Assembly (NCBI RefSeq): GCF_001654835.1
Contig: NZ_LXEP01000004.1
Coordinates: forward strand, 1-64,000
Length of the DNA stretch: 64,000 nt
Direction of reading: 5' to 3'
From: Buttiauxella gaviniae ATCC 51604
GTDB taxonomy: Bacteria; Pseudomonadota; Gammaproteobacteria; Enterobacterales; Enterobacteriaceae
Below are positions 1 to 6,385 of this stretch, in pieces. Numbering within the stretch: the first letter of the stretch is position 1; each line of letters begins with the position of its first letter. A program made the translations under genes and the position numbers. Under the pieces are notes generated by a model, which was given only the letters and a program-made list of their open reading frames with translations, searched no databases and was not told the origin of the DNA.

Positions 1-116
1 GAAATCAAAAACTAGCCGCTTTCCGCGTGCCCGCCGCCTCGTGGCAGGCCGGGTCCCCGGGAGTACCTTTTCCAATGATAATGATTATCATTTGCTGTGG
101 TTTTGGTCTGATCGGG
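1..116 (-). other. Probable phage packaging (cos) region with 9-bp dyad
   Basis: No gene fits here. Read on the minus strand, downstream of the DUF2190 gene, there is a perfect dyad (9-bp arms, 1-nt centre, 74-92) followed by a GC-rich stretch and a short AT-rich stretch at the window edge. Many lambdoid prophages, as I recall them, have a TGATAATCATTATCA-type dyad followed by GC-rich cos DNA just before the terminase genes. The position, after the lysis genes and heading into missing packaging genes, fits. The dyad core also matches the Fur 7-1-7 consensus. Cos assignment is inference because the terminase is outside the window. Confidence 0.4.
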
Positions 117-458
117 TCAGAAGCCAAGGCGCACGCGACCTTCGGGGTCGTTCGGATTGGTGGTGATCCACGCGGTGCCAGCGAAGGCATTGGGGTCACT
201 GCCGTCCTTCTCTTCAGATGTAAGCTTGCCGTCTTTGGTCAACCACAGCTGTACGCCACGCTGCCATGTTCCTGCTGTAACCTTGGGTAATACAAACACG
301 CCAGTCATCATCAGTTCACCGTCCGCATCAACTGGGATGTCGTGCTGGGCGATACCAATAAGATCACCAACAATTACCGGCTGACCTGATACCACGTCTT
401 TACCGGTACCGTTATGCCAGTCCATGGTATTGCCATCCTGATAGTAGTTCTTAGCCAT
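117..458 (-). CDS. DUF2190 family phage protein (capsid decoration-like)
   Basis: A 113-aa protein starting MAKNYYQDGNT, with the family features of DUF2190: an N-terminal M-A-K-N-Y-x-Q-D-G, a central SGQPVIVGDLIGIA strand and a V-F-x-L-P-K motif. Family members are small phage head proteins, often decoration or head-stabilising, and usually sit near the major capsid gene. Here the gene lies after the lysis genes and before the probable cos region. A good AGGAAGG ribosome site precedes the ATG. Family call is firm; the exact role is inferred. Confidence 0.75.
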   Translation of the reverse strand: MAKNYYQDGNTMDWHNGTGKDVVSGQPVIVGDLIGIAQHDIPVDADGELMMTGVFVLPKVTAGTWQRGVQLWLTKDGKLTSEEKDGSDPNAFAGTAWITTNPNDPEGRVRLGF

Positions 459-492
459 TGGATTACCTTCCTGATTGAAGGGTTGATATGAA

Positions 493-1056
493 CTAGCGCT
501 TTTGAATAGAGTTACGAATGAGGCCGCCTGGACGCAGGCTGGCCTGAATAGCTTTCGCGATAACGGCGCTTAACTCTTCATCATTGTGCTGGGTATTGAT
601 ATTCACAGTAATGACATTGCTGTAGTGTGGCGACCCCAGAGCACCACTGGTAACGGTGAAATGCTCAGCCAGAAACTCCACTTTGCTTTGAGGCGTTAGC
701 TCTGCGAACAATCCGCTCTCACGCACTGCATCAATAACAGCATTGCGCATATCGTCAGACAATCGGGTTTTCGTGGCGGATGCATTAACGCTGATACCCG
801 TACCTACAACATATTGTTTACTGTTCTCGCCAGCATTAACCTCAATGCCGCAGGTATTCTTCAACTTGCCTCCGCTCGGAGCCCCAACAGCTAACATTTT
901 CGGAAAATACTCAGGAATACCTTCGACTCTCTGACGCGTGCCCCATTTGTCATAACTCGCCTTTCCCGCTGGGCTCTGCAATTCGAAACCGTCAGCAGTG
1001 GTCATTACGGCCAAGCTCTGCATGACCTCTTTTAGCGATAAATTCTTCATATTCAT
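493..1056 (-). CDS. Conserved phage protein of unknown function
   Basis: A 187-aa soluble protein with no signal peptide or membrane segment. I do not recognise a domain. It starts MNMKNLSLKEV with an AAGGAA ribosome site; an in-frame ATG two codons later (1050) is an alternative start. It lies 34 nt upstream of the DUF2190 gene in the same direction, so the two are probably co-transcribed in the late region. The C-terminal part reads like an alpha/beta domain but no function should be inferred. Confidence 0.6.
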   Translation of the reverse strand: MNMKNLSLKEVMQSLAVMTTADGFELQSPAGKASYDKWGTRQRVEGIPEYFPKMLAVGAPSGGKLKNTCGIEVNAGENSKQYVVGTGISVNASATKTRLSDDMRNAVIDAVRESGLFAELTPQSKVEFLAEHFTVTSGALGSPHYSNVITVNINTQHNDEELSAVIAKAIQASLRPGGLIRNSIQKR

Positions 1057-1184
1057 TTCCTTTTAGATGTGAGCCTGTCGCATGACAATACCGCCCGAGA
1101 GGTAATGGTATTACCCAGGCTCACTGCTGAAAGACTCTCTTGGGTGCGCGTGCGATGCGCGGGAACCACGCGAATGCGAGGCTG

Positions 1185-1298
1185 TTATTTATTTTTGTAA
1201 CGAGCCCAGAGCATGCAGGCGTTCAATGCAATTGAAACCATTAGCAGCATCAGGAAAGTGGTGGGCAATGCATAAAACGCAAATGGTAATGAGCACAT
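1185..1298 (-). CDS. Small single-span membrane protein (37 aa)
   Basis: The minus strand reads ATG-TGC-TCA-TTA and continues 37 codons to TAA. The peptide has one long hydrophobic run (about residues 4-27, rich in L, M, F, V, A) followed by a positively charged tail, WARYKNK. A GGAG sits 7 nt before the ATG. This suggests an inner-membrane peptide with a cytoplasmic C-terminus. It lies between the orphan gene's terminator and the 187-aa gene. Short phage membrane peptides are common; the function is unknown. Confidence 0.5.
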   Translation of the reverse strand: MCSLPFAFYALPTTFLMLLMVSIALNACMLWARYKNK

Positions 1299-1313
1299 AT
1301 CCGCTCCAATAAA

Positions 1314-1341
1314 AAAGCCACCAGCAAATGCCAGTGGCTTT
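1314..1341 (-). terminator. Intrinsic terminator after the 183-aa gene
   Basis: On the minus strand a GCCAC/GTGGC stem flanked by AAA/TTT pairing is followed by a run of six T. It lies about 40 nt beyond the stop of the 183-aa gene, so that gene looks like a separate transcription unit. Confidence 0.6.
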
Positions 1342-1381
1342 AAAGAAAACTCTAACCATCAAAGTTCACATAAAGCGAATG

Positions 1382-1933
1382 CTAGTTAATGATTTTCGCC
1401 AGGAGTATATGTAAATCAGTGAAGACATTTTGGTCTGGCTTACCAAATGGTGCTCTTTGTACAGATGGATCGACAAGCATAAATTGAACGCTACCATCTA
1501 AATCGCTAGTGCCTAATTCTTTCAACGTAGCAATTTTTGTGGCCTCAGCAGCCAATTGTTGATCCAAGTTTGCTTCTTCACTGCCAGAAAACATAGATTG
1601 CACATTGATACGGGCGCCTCTGCAAACGCGATATCTGACAGTATGTTTTTTATTGTTATACATAACATTAAATGAACCATCGAAACCCGCAGGACCTTGC
1701 TCATTATCATGACTATCAATAGTCACCATTACTTTTCCAGTATAGCTGGCTTCTAAAGTCCCTTGTGTCTCAACGACTGTGAGACCATTCATTTCAAGAA
1801 ACGCTTTACACTTCGGAAAAATACTTTCGCTAACAATTTTTGCCTGTTCAGAGATCACTTTACGCCTAGAGCTTAAATATTTTTCTGATTCATTTTGCAG
1901 GTCAATTAATTTTTTACGCTTTTCTAATGACAT
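1382..1933 (-). CDS. Orphan phage cargo protein, N-terminal coiled coil
   Basis: A 183-aa protein I do not recognise. Residues 1-45 are highly charged and helical (MSLEKRKKLIDLQNESEKYL...), probably a coiled coil; the middle (about 55-105) looks beta-rich. No signal peptide. The gene is AT-rich relative to the flanking lysis genes, has its own terminator, and its upstream gap carries a tandem 23-bp repeat. Those traits fit a moron, a cargo gene expressed from the prophage. The location between lysis genes and packaging genes is a usual spot for lysogenic-conversion cargo. Confidence 0.6.
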   Translation of the reverse strand: MSLEKRKKLIDLQNESEKYLSSRRKVISEQAKIVSESIFPKCKAFLEMNGLTVVETQGTLEASYTGKVMVTIDSHDNEQGPAGFDGSFNVMYNNKKHTVRYRVCRGARINVQSMFSGSEEANLDQQLAAEATKIATLKELGTSDLDGSVQFMLVDPSVQRAPFGKPDQNVFTDLHILLAKIIN

Positions 1934-1970
1934 AATTTCACCTTAAAATCATTCGGCAATCACAACAATG

Positions 1971-2016
1971 ATTTAACACAATAAGTTACAGTAATTTAAC
2001 ACAACAAGTTACAATA
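1971..2016. repeat. Tandem 23-bp direct repeat upstream of orphan gene
   Basis: Two adjacent 23-bp units (1971-1993 and 1994-2016) differ at only two positions. On the minus strand each contains TGTAACTT followed by TTGTGTTAAAT. They lie 38-83 nt upstream of the 183-aa gene's start, in the expected promoter region. The TGTAAC part equals the CI operator half-site seen in the immunity region, which may be chance. Confidence 0.6.
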
Positions 2017-2074
2017 ATTATGTCACATTTTGAGAGGCTGCATCACTCTATTTATTATACAAATGGACTATTAA

Positions 2075-2542
2075 CTATTTTAGGCACTGCTGAATTATGT
2101 AAGCCTGCATGCCCGCAATCATTTTTCTGCTGGTTTCGATTCGCTCTCTGAGGGTGAAATAATCCCGTTGAGCGGCGTCAGTAAGTCGGGGGCCGGCAAC
2201 ATCATCCACGCTGGTGGTGCTGGTGATTGAGGACACACCAGAGCAGGTGGCCGCGAGGCGCAGCCGCTTAGTGCCAGCAGCAACATCACGCTGCAACTGT
2301 TCAATAGTCGCTTTGGCATTCGCCAGTTCTCCGGTGTATTTCGCATCGAGTGCTGCAACATCACGTTGGCGCGTCTGCATATCACTAATTGTCTGCTTCG
2401 CCAGGCCGAGGCTTTTCTCTGATTTATCAGCACGCCGTTTCTCATCCTGATATTTGGTGTGGTAGTAGTTAGCACTCAAGATCAGGCCACCAGCTAGGCT
2501 ACAGACGAACAATGAGATCAGGAGCTGGTAAGGGATTTTCAT
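2075..2542 (-). CDS. Rz: Rz-like i-spanin
   Basis: A 155-aa inner-membrane spanin subunit that links with Rz1 to fuse inner and outer membranes in the last step of lysis. The start at 2542 ([13 protein letters not shown]) is chosen because the ATG overlaps the endolysin stop by one base; an upstream in-frame start would run into the endolysin gene. It has one N-terminal membrane helix (about 4-22) and a long charged coiled-coil region (about 30-90) facing the periplasm. The Rz1 gene is embedded in another frame. Confidence 0.85.
   Translation of the reverse strand: MKIPYQLLISLFVCSLAGGLILSANYYHTKYQDEKRRADKSEKSLGLAKQTISDMQTRQRDVAALDAKYTGELANAKATIEQLQRDVAAGTKRLRLAATCSGVSSITSTTSVDDVAGPRLTDAAQRDYFTLRERIETSRKMIAGMQAYIIQQCLK
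2119..2319 (-). CDS. Rz1: Rz1-like o-spanin lipoprotein, nested in Rz
   Basis: A 66-aa ORF entirely inside Rz in a different frame. It starts MPKRLLNSC, has a hydrophobic signal (SVMLLLALSGC) with an L-S-G-C lipobox, then a proline-rich mature part (RPPALVCPQSPAPPAW). This is the classic outer-membrane o-spanin layout: a lipoprotein of about 47 mature residues. It works with Rz. The nested arrangement is as in lambda. Confidence 0.85.
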   Translation of the reverse strand: MPKRLLNSCSVMLLLALSGCASRPPALVCPQSPAPPAWMMLPAPDLLTPLNGIISPSESESKPAEK

Positions 2543-3033
2543 TACTGTCCCCAGGTACATACTGTGTACTCAATCTCTCTGCGGGAGATAAGCCCTTTCC
2601 ACTGCACACCACCAGCAAATGTCCATCGTTTCAGCTCATCACAAGCGCCAATGATATCGCCTGTATTCAGCTTCTTCAGTAGAGTGGATTTGGCAAAAGC
2701 TCCGGCACCGACGTTATAGGTGAAAGAATAAAGAGCGGCGCGTGTTGGCTCTGGTATAGAAATACGAATTAATGGATCAATGGCCTTAGCAACCTTGCTC
2801 AGGTCTGACTTAAGCAACGCATCACATTCCCGGTTGGAATAGCGATACCCACGACGGATATCACTGCCTGTATGACCATCGCAAACAGTCCAGACACCAA
2901 CAACATCCTGGTATGCGTAATATCGACGTCCTTCAACGCCGTCTGCATTACCAAGCATCACACCAGCAATTGTGATTGCACCCGCTCCACTGGCTATCGT
3001 GGCCACCAGCTTATTTCTAAGTGTTGGATTCAT
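2542..3033 (-). CDS. R: SAR endolysin (phage 21-like lysozyme, GH24)
   Basis: A 163-aa muramidase cleaving peptidoglycan. Catalytic residues E34, D43 and T49 keep the 9- and 6-residue spacing of the phage 21/T4 lysozyme triad (E-x8-D-x5-T). Residues about 11-29 form a weakly hydrophobic, Gly/Ala-rich N-terminal segment, the signal-anchor-release helix that holds the enzyme inactive in the membrane until depolarisation. It overlaps the holin gene by 17 nt. No classical signal peptide is present, consistent with an SAR enzyme paired with a pinholin. Confidence 0.9.
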   Translation of the reverse strand: MNPTLRNKLVATIASGAGAITIAGVMLGNADGVEGRRYYAYQDVVGVWTVCDGHTGSDIRRGYRYSNRECDALLKSDLSKVAKAIDPLIRISIPEPTRAALYSFTYNVGAGAFAKSTLLKKLNTGDIIGACDELKRWTFAGGVQWKGLISRREIEYTVCTWGQ

Positions 3034-3235
3034 GTTGGCTCCTATCCTTGCGCCTATCTTCTTTAAGTTTGAAATAAAGGTTGGTCAGATAAGTCAGGAT
3101 GGCTATCAGTATCCCGGCCAGTACACCAATGGCATTCCACTGTTCAGGGCTGTAGGCGTTAAGGATGCCATTGGCTATGCTGCCAATTGAGGCGCCATAG
3201 GCCGCGCCAGTGGTCAATTTATCCATTCGGTGCAT
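3017..3235 (-). CDS. S: Pinholin, S21-like, with dual start
   Basis: A 72-aa holin with two membrane segments (about 10-28 and 36-56) and a charged tail [11 protein letters not shown]. The N-terminus MHRMDKL parallels the MKSMDK start of phage 21 S, where the long form is the antiholin and the form starting at Met4 the pinholin. Here the second start is at 3226. The shared YLTNLYFK segment before the charged tail supports homology. It forms small holes that depolarise the membrane and release the SAR endolysin encoded next. It is the first gene of the lysis cassette. Confidence 0.88.
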   Translation of the reverse strand: MHRMDKLTTGAAYGASIGSIANGILNAYSPEQWNAIGVLAGILIAILTYLTNLYFKLKEDRRKDRSQHESNT

Positions 3236-3274
3236 GCTCTCACCTCGCTAGTTGCGGGTGCTGTGTGATGGAAA

Positions 3275-3297
3275 TAAAAAGACCCGCAAATGCGGGC
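3275..3297 (-). terminator. Intrinsic terminator between methyltransferase and holin
   Basis: On the minus strand a CCCGCA/TGCGGG stem with a 2-nt loop is followed by CTTTTTATT. It would stop transcripts leaving the methyltransferase gene before the lysis cassette unless they are antiterminated by Q. Confidence 0.6.
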
Positions 3298-3305
3298 CAA
3301 TGTGG

Positions 3306-4349
3306 TTACTCTGCCAGTACTCTGATTTCTTCCACTGTTTGCCTGAATCGCTCCTCTTCCAGTTCCACACCTATTCCTTGACGTCCAAGCTGTATTGCCG
3401 CTTTGATTGTCGATCCGGAACCCATAAAGAAATCAGCAACCACGTCGCCGGGTTTGCTGCTGGCGTTGATAATCTGCCGCAGCATATCGGCAGGCTTTTC
3501 ACATGGGTGCTTACCTGGGTAGAACTGGACGGGCTTATGGGTCCATACATCGGTGTACGGAACCGAAACTGAAACAGCAAACGGACGCCTGAGAGCTTTG
3601 AACTCACTCAGCAGCTCAGAGTATGTTCGGTTTAATGACTGCCATGTTTCCACCAACTGGTGATGTGGCTTATCCAGTTCATGGTTCACATGCTTTGTGA
3701 TGGCTACATCAGTGAACAGCGCCTGCAGCTTTAAATAATCCGCCTCGTTCGGTAACTGCCACTGGCTGGCACCGAACCAGTGCGAAACCATGTTCTTCTT
3801 GCCCGTCGCATCTGCAATCTGTTTTGACGTCACACCCAGAGCTTCCCGGGCATTGCGGAAATAATCAATCAGCGGGCTCATGATGTGCCGTTTGTTGTCG
3901 TCGCACTCTTCGGCGTAACTGTCGGGTTTATACGGCCCCGGATAATGTTCTGCGAACAGCACGCGCTCAGTCGCGGGGAAATAAGCCCGCAGGCTTTCTT
4001 TATTGCAACCGTTCCAACGGCCAGAAGGTTTCGCCCAGATGATGTGGTTCAGAATGTTGAAGCGCTGACGCATCAGCAACTCAATATCAGCCGCCAGGCG
4101 ATGGCCACTGAACAGGTAAATACTTCCGTTTGGTTTCATCACCCGCCAGAACTCAGCCAGGCAAGTATCGAGCCAGGCCAGGTAATCAGCATCACCCCGC
4201 CACTGGTTATCCCAGCCATTGGATTTCACCTTGAAGTAAGGCGGGTCGGTAACAATGAGATCGACGGAATTATCAGGAAGGGAAGCAAGAACTTGAAGAC
4301 AATCAGCGTTGAACAACTCAACACTGTTTAAAATTACAGTATTTTTCAT
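3306..4349 (-). CDS. Phage DNA methyltransferase (beta-class N6/N4)
   Basis: A 347-aa S-adenosylmethionine-dependent DNA methylase. The catalytic DPPY motif is at 35-38 and the SAM-binding FFMGSG motif at 307-312; this order defines the beta class. Between them, residues about 165-235 form an insertion with a helix-turn-helix-like part (GVTSKQIADATG) likely to help target recognition. No restriction gene is adjacent, so it is an orphan phage methylase that could protect phage DNA or affect host gene expression. Target sequence and adenine versus cytosine specificity cannot be read here. Confidence 0.88.
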   Translation of the reverse strand: MKNTVILNSVELFNADCLQVLASLPDNSVDLIVTDPPYFKVKSNGWDNQWRGDADYLAWLDTCLAEFWRVMKPNGSIYLFSGHRLAADIELLMRQRFNILNHIIWAKPSGRWNGCNKESLRAYFPATERVLFAEHYPGPYKPDSYAEECDDNKRHIMSPLIDYFRNAREALGVTSKQIADATGKKNMVSHWFGASQWQLPNEADYLKLQALFTDVAITKHVNHELDKPHHQLVETWQSLNRTYSELLSEFKALRRPFAVSVSVPYTDVWTHKPVQFYPGKHPCEKPADMLRQIINASSKPGDVVADFFMGSGSTIKAAIQLGRQGIGVELEEERFRQTVEEIRVLAE

Positions 4350-4441
4350 AGATCAGTAAGCATGACTCTGGTAGGCTCACTGTGCTTTAGCGCTAAAGCT
4401 GTGGGCCTTGGTTCGCTTGTGACCTTAAGACATGAGCGAAT

Positions 4442-4472
4442 GGCTGGTCGGGTGCTACAACACCCACCAGCC
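4442..4472. other. Strong hairpin without T-run
   Basis: Arms GGCTGGT plus GGGTG pair with CACCC plus ACCAGCC (12 bp with a single-base bulge, 6-nt loop). No T-run follows on either strand, so it is not a standard terminator. It lies between the small HTH gene and the methyltransferase and may be a structured leader or RNA-processing element. Confidence 0.45.
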
Positions 4473-4496
4473 GCCCATTTCACAGCAGAAGCCTCC

Positions 4497-4688
4497 TTAA
4501 TGGAGGCGCTTGTAACATCCGACCTGATATTCCGATAACCCCGCCATGACTAACTGCGTCAGTATTAACTGGCATCGTTCACGCGTCAGATGTGTGTTCT
4601 GGGCGATCTCCCCAACGGTTGCAGGTTCGTCGCTTAGTTCATTGAAAACCGCCCTTGCCGTTTCCGTCATATCTTTTTGATTTAGCAT
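4497..4688 (-). CDS. Small winged-helix-like phage protein
   Basis: Start set at 4688 (MLNQKDMTETARAVFNEL, 63 aa) because this ATG overlaps the stop of the upstream 47-codon ORF in an ATGCTAA arrangement; an in-frame upstream ATG at 4718 would give 73 aa. Residues about 10-50 read as a helix-turn-helix: ATVGEIAQNTHLTRERCQLILTQL, then a short wing-like end. It probably binds DNA, or is a small regulator made in the late or immunity-linked transcript. Exact family not recognised. Confidence 0.6.
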   Translation of the reverse strand: MLNQKDMTETARAVFNELSDEPATVGEIAQNTHLTRERCQLILTQLVMAGLSEYQVGCYKRLH

Positions 4689-4825
4689 GTCTTTATCCAT
4701 TTTTTGTGTATGACACACATGTAACTCTGAACAAAACGCACATCAAGATATGAATGGCAAAATAGGCGTGCCAGCGCGCATTTTTGCGCTGTTAAATTGC
4801 CGCTATAGGTGTCGCGGCGCACCAT
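4682..4825 (-). CDS. Possible 47-aa coupled leader ORF
   Basis: The minus strand gives ATG-GTG-CGC-CGC and 47 codons, ending TAA so that the next gene's ATG overlaps it (ATGCTAA). The peptide is basic and Cys-rich, starting MVRRDTYSGNLTAQKCALA. No clear Shine-Dalgarno is seen. It may work as a translated leader whose translation opens the next start. I recall similar tiny ORFs downstream of C4/IsrK-type phage RNAs, but this was not checked. Confidence 0.4.
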   Translation of the reverse strand: MVRRDTYSGNLTAQKCALARLFCHSYLDVRFVQSYMCVIHKKWIKTC

Positions 4826-4850
4826 CGTATTTTTTAGGCTGTTTGCTGCG

Positions 4851-4973
4851 TTAATCGGGTCGCCAGTCCAAACTCAGTGATGCTACAGCGCTATGCGCCT
4901 TCACTTCCCTTTCCCTCACTACGTCGCCGTGGGAACCCGACCGTATTAACGCCGTCGTCGCGCGGCCTGACAT
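4851..4973 (-). CDS. Possible 40-aa ORF following the C4/IsrK-like RNA
   Basis: ATG-TCA-GGC-CGC through 40 codons to TAA. Its ATG overlaps the stop of a 3-codon ORF (ATG-CTT-GAT-TAATG). The peptide is short and basic with no recognised domain. Icd- or Ash-like small phage ORFs lie in this kind of position. Coding status is uncertain because no ribosome site is visible. Confidence 0.25.
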   Translation of the reverse strand: MSGRATTALIRSGSHGDVVREREVKAHSAVASLSLDWRPD

Positions 4974-5036
4974 TAATCAAGCATCTGTATTTGCGGTCTC
5001 ACCGCTTTGCTACTCCATTTTCAACCTCCAGAAACA
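4960..5036 (-). ncRNA. Candidate C4/IsrK-like phage antisense RNA
   Basis: On the minus strand: GGAGG, then ATG-GAG-TAG (a two-codon ORF), then a GCGG-TGAGA-CCGC hairpin (4993-5005), then an A-rich stretch and tiny overlapping ORFs. This succession resembles, from memory, the C4 antisense RNA of P1/P22-type phages and IsrK of Gifsy prophages, which control downstream small ORFs and antirepressors by base pairing and translational coupling. The limits given are approximate. Confidence 0.35.
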
Positions 5037-5038
5037 AC

Positions 5039-5063
5039 AAAACCCCGCCGAGGCGAGGTTTTT
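5039..5063 (-). terminator. Hairpin terminator, tR'-like position
   Basis: Arms AAAACCCCGCC and GGCGAGGTTTT (one mismatch, 3-nt loop) with T-runs on both strands. On the minus strand it lies downstream of Q and ahead of the lysis genes, where lambdoid phages have the Q-controlled terminator tR'. It would also stop plus-strand transcription before the divergent HNH gene. Confidence 0.6.
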
Positions 5064-5193
5064 GGTTTGATAAGTGCGGTGTCTTTGTGACCACTCTTAT
5101 CACAATACTATGGTTTTTGCGGACCGCGATAGCTTTTTAATTTATTATCGCCAAAGCAATAAACTGGGAACAGGTAAATACAAGGATTAATAA

Positions 5194-5946
5194 ATGCGAG
5201 ACAATTTTAGCACCGCTACGGTATCAAAACTTGCCGAAAGAGCTGCCTATGTTTGTAGCCATCCAACATGTAACAGATTAACTATTGGCCCTGACCAAGC
5301 ATGCACCGATCGGTCTATAAAAACAGGAGAAGCAGCTCACATATGCGCGGCTTCATCTAATGGCCCAAGATATGATATGTCTCAAACAACAGCAGAGAGA
5401 AAAAGTATAAATAATGCAATCTGGTTATGTGCCACATGCTCTGATTTAATCGACAAAAATAATGGTCTGGGGTATGAAGCCAGTGAGCTTAGAAAATGGA
5501 AAAGAGATCATGAAACCCTGATCAAGGATTGCCTGGAGGGAGGCAAGAGGATGATTTTTGGAATGATCCAAGGTGGGCAATTAAAAACAGAGCTGAAGAT
5601 AGCTGAACGAATAGTTCACATTCTTGAAGATAAAGGCTGCCTTTATATGGATTACCTTCAAGAAGATCCGACATTTGTTGCCGATTCTTTAAAAGAGTTA
5701 AGAGTTTCCCTATCGGCTATAAGGGCAGAAGTTGACTCAATTTCACCCTTATCGGTAATAATTCAATCTATCATAGCAGCCTGTAGATACTATATGAATA
5801 ACACCTCTACCAATCCCGATATAAAAGAACTTAATTATTCATTAGGAGCTGTTAGGAAAATTATTGGTTTGAACCTCAATCAATTGTTATCAAATTACGA
5901 CATACCTGTTAATGATAACCTCTCATCCTTGCTACCGAAATCATAA
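5194..5946 (+). CDS. HNH-like zinc-finger protein, probable cargo gene
   Basis: A 250-aa protein on the strand opposite to its phage neighbours. The N-terminal 90 residues carry an HNH-type core: C21-x4-C26, then GEAAHICAAS (H49), GPRYD, an N73-N74 pair and C79-x2-C82 in IWLCATC, then LIDKN. As I recall, this HNH variant is often fused to sensor or effector modules in defence proteins. Residues 125-250 are helical and unrecognised. Low GC, its own direction and its site between Q and the lysis genes mark it as a moron. Nuclease activity and a defence role are inference. Confidence 0.7.
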   Translation: MRDNFSTATVSKLAERAAYVCSHPTCNRLTIGPDQACTDRSIKTGEAAHICAASSNGPRYDMSQTTAERKSINNAIWLCATCSDLIDKNNGLGYEASELRKWKRDHETLIKDCLEGGKRMIFGMIQGGQLKTELKIAERIVHILEDKGCLYMDYLQEDPTFVADSLKELRVSLSAIRAEVDSISPLSVIIQSIIAACRYYMNNTSTNPDIKELNYSLGAVRKIIGLNLNQLLSNYDIPVNDNLSSLLPKS

Positions 5947-5954
5947 ATAAAATG

Positions 5955-5990
5955 ATAATTGCAAGAGCATACTAATGCACTTGCAATTAT
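5955..5990. terminator. Bidirectional hairpin between convergent genes
   Basis: Eleven-base arms (ATAATTGCAAG / CTTGCAATTAT) extended inward by GCAT/ATGC around an A-A mismatch. It lies between the ends of the plus-strand HNH gene and minus-strand Q. There is no strong T-run, so termination is probable rather than certain. Confidence 0.5.
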
Positions 5991-6005
5991 TGTACTAAAA
6001 ATCAA

Positions 6006-6368
6006 TTACTCCATATCAAGTCGTATGTCTAACATTGATAAACACCCGTCAATGAAACCTTCCGCCATTTGTATTTCTATTCTTATATTTTTTTCATCTT
6101 TTTTCCGACTCTTTGCCATGCTCCTCTTGGAAACACGATAAATATAATATGCAACCAAGAGAGAATGCTCATATGGTTTTTTCTTCTGTAGCCTTGTCAT
6201 ACAGCTTTCAATGATGAGCCCGTCATCATCAGTACATGACAACCTATTGCTACTTGATTGAGGCAACAAACCTTTAAAACCAGCAGCAATATGTGAATAA
6301 TCTACGCCAGAGCTTTCACTTGCCGCCCAGGCCCCCCAACGCTCTAAGACCATTTGCATATCACGCAT
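6006..6368 (-). CDS. Q: Phage antitermination protein Q
   Basis: A 120-aa protein starting MRDMQMVLERWGAWAASESS, the signature start of the Phage_antitermQ family (P21/933W type). It lets RNA polymerase read through the late terminator into the lysis and morphogenesis genes. The ATG at 6368 is preferred over an in-frame TTG one codon upstream; GGAGA lies upstream. The C-terminal half is basic (KKKPYEHSLL, KRSMAKSRKK), fitting a nucleic-acid contact. It ends the early rightward operon. Confidence 0.9.
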   Translation of the reverse strand: MRDMQMVLERWGAWAASESSGVDYSHIAAGFKGLLPQSSSNRLSCTDDDGLIIESCMTRLQKKKPYEHSLLVAYYIYRVSKRSMAKSRKKDEKNIRIEIQMAEGFIDGCLSMLDIRLDME

Positions 6369-6385
6369 CAATTATCTCCATACAC

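Noticed and set aside
27-290. An 87-codon plus-strand ORF at the left edge
   Set aside because: It is antisense to the DUF2190 gene and crosses the cos-like dyad; low-complexity composition.
4442-4472. Hairpin considered as a terminator
   Set aside because: No T-run on either strand, so only listed as an unexplained structure.
4877-5140. An 87-codon plus-strand ORF over the terminator and hairpin region
   Set aside because: No ribosome site, Arg/Pro/Ser-rich shadow composition, and it runs through the tR'-like terminator and the C4-like RNA.
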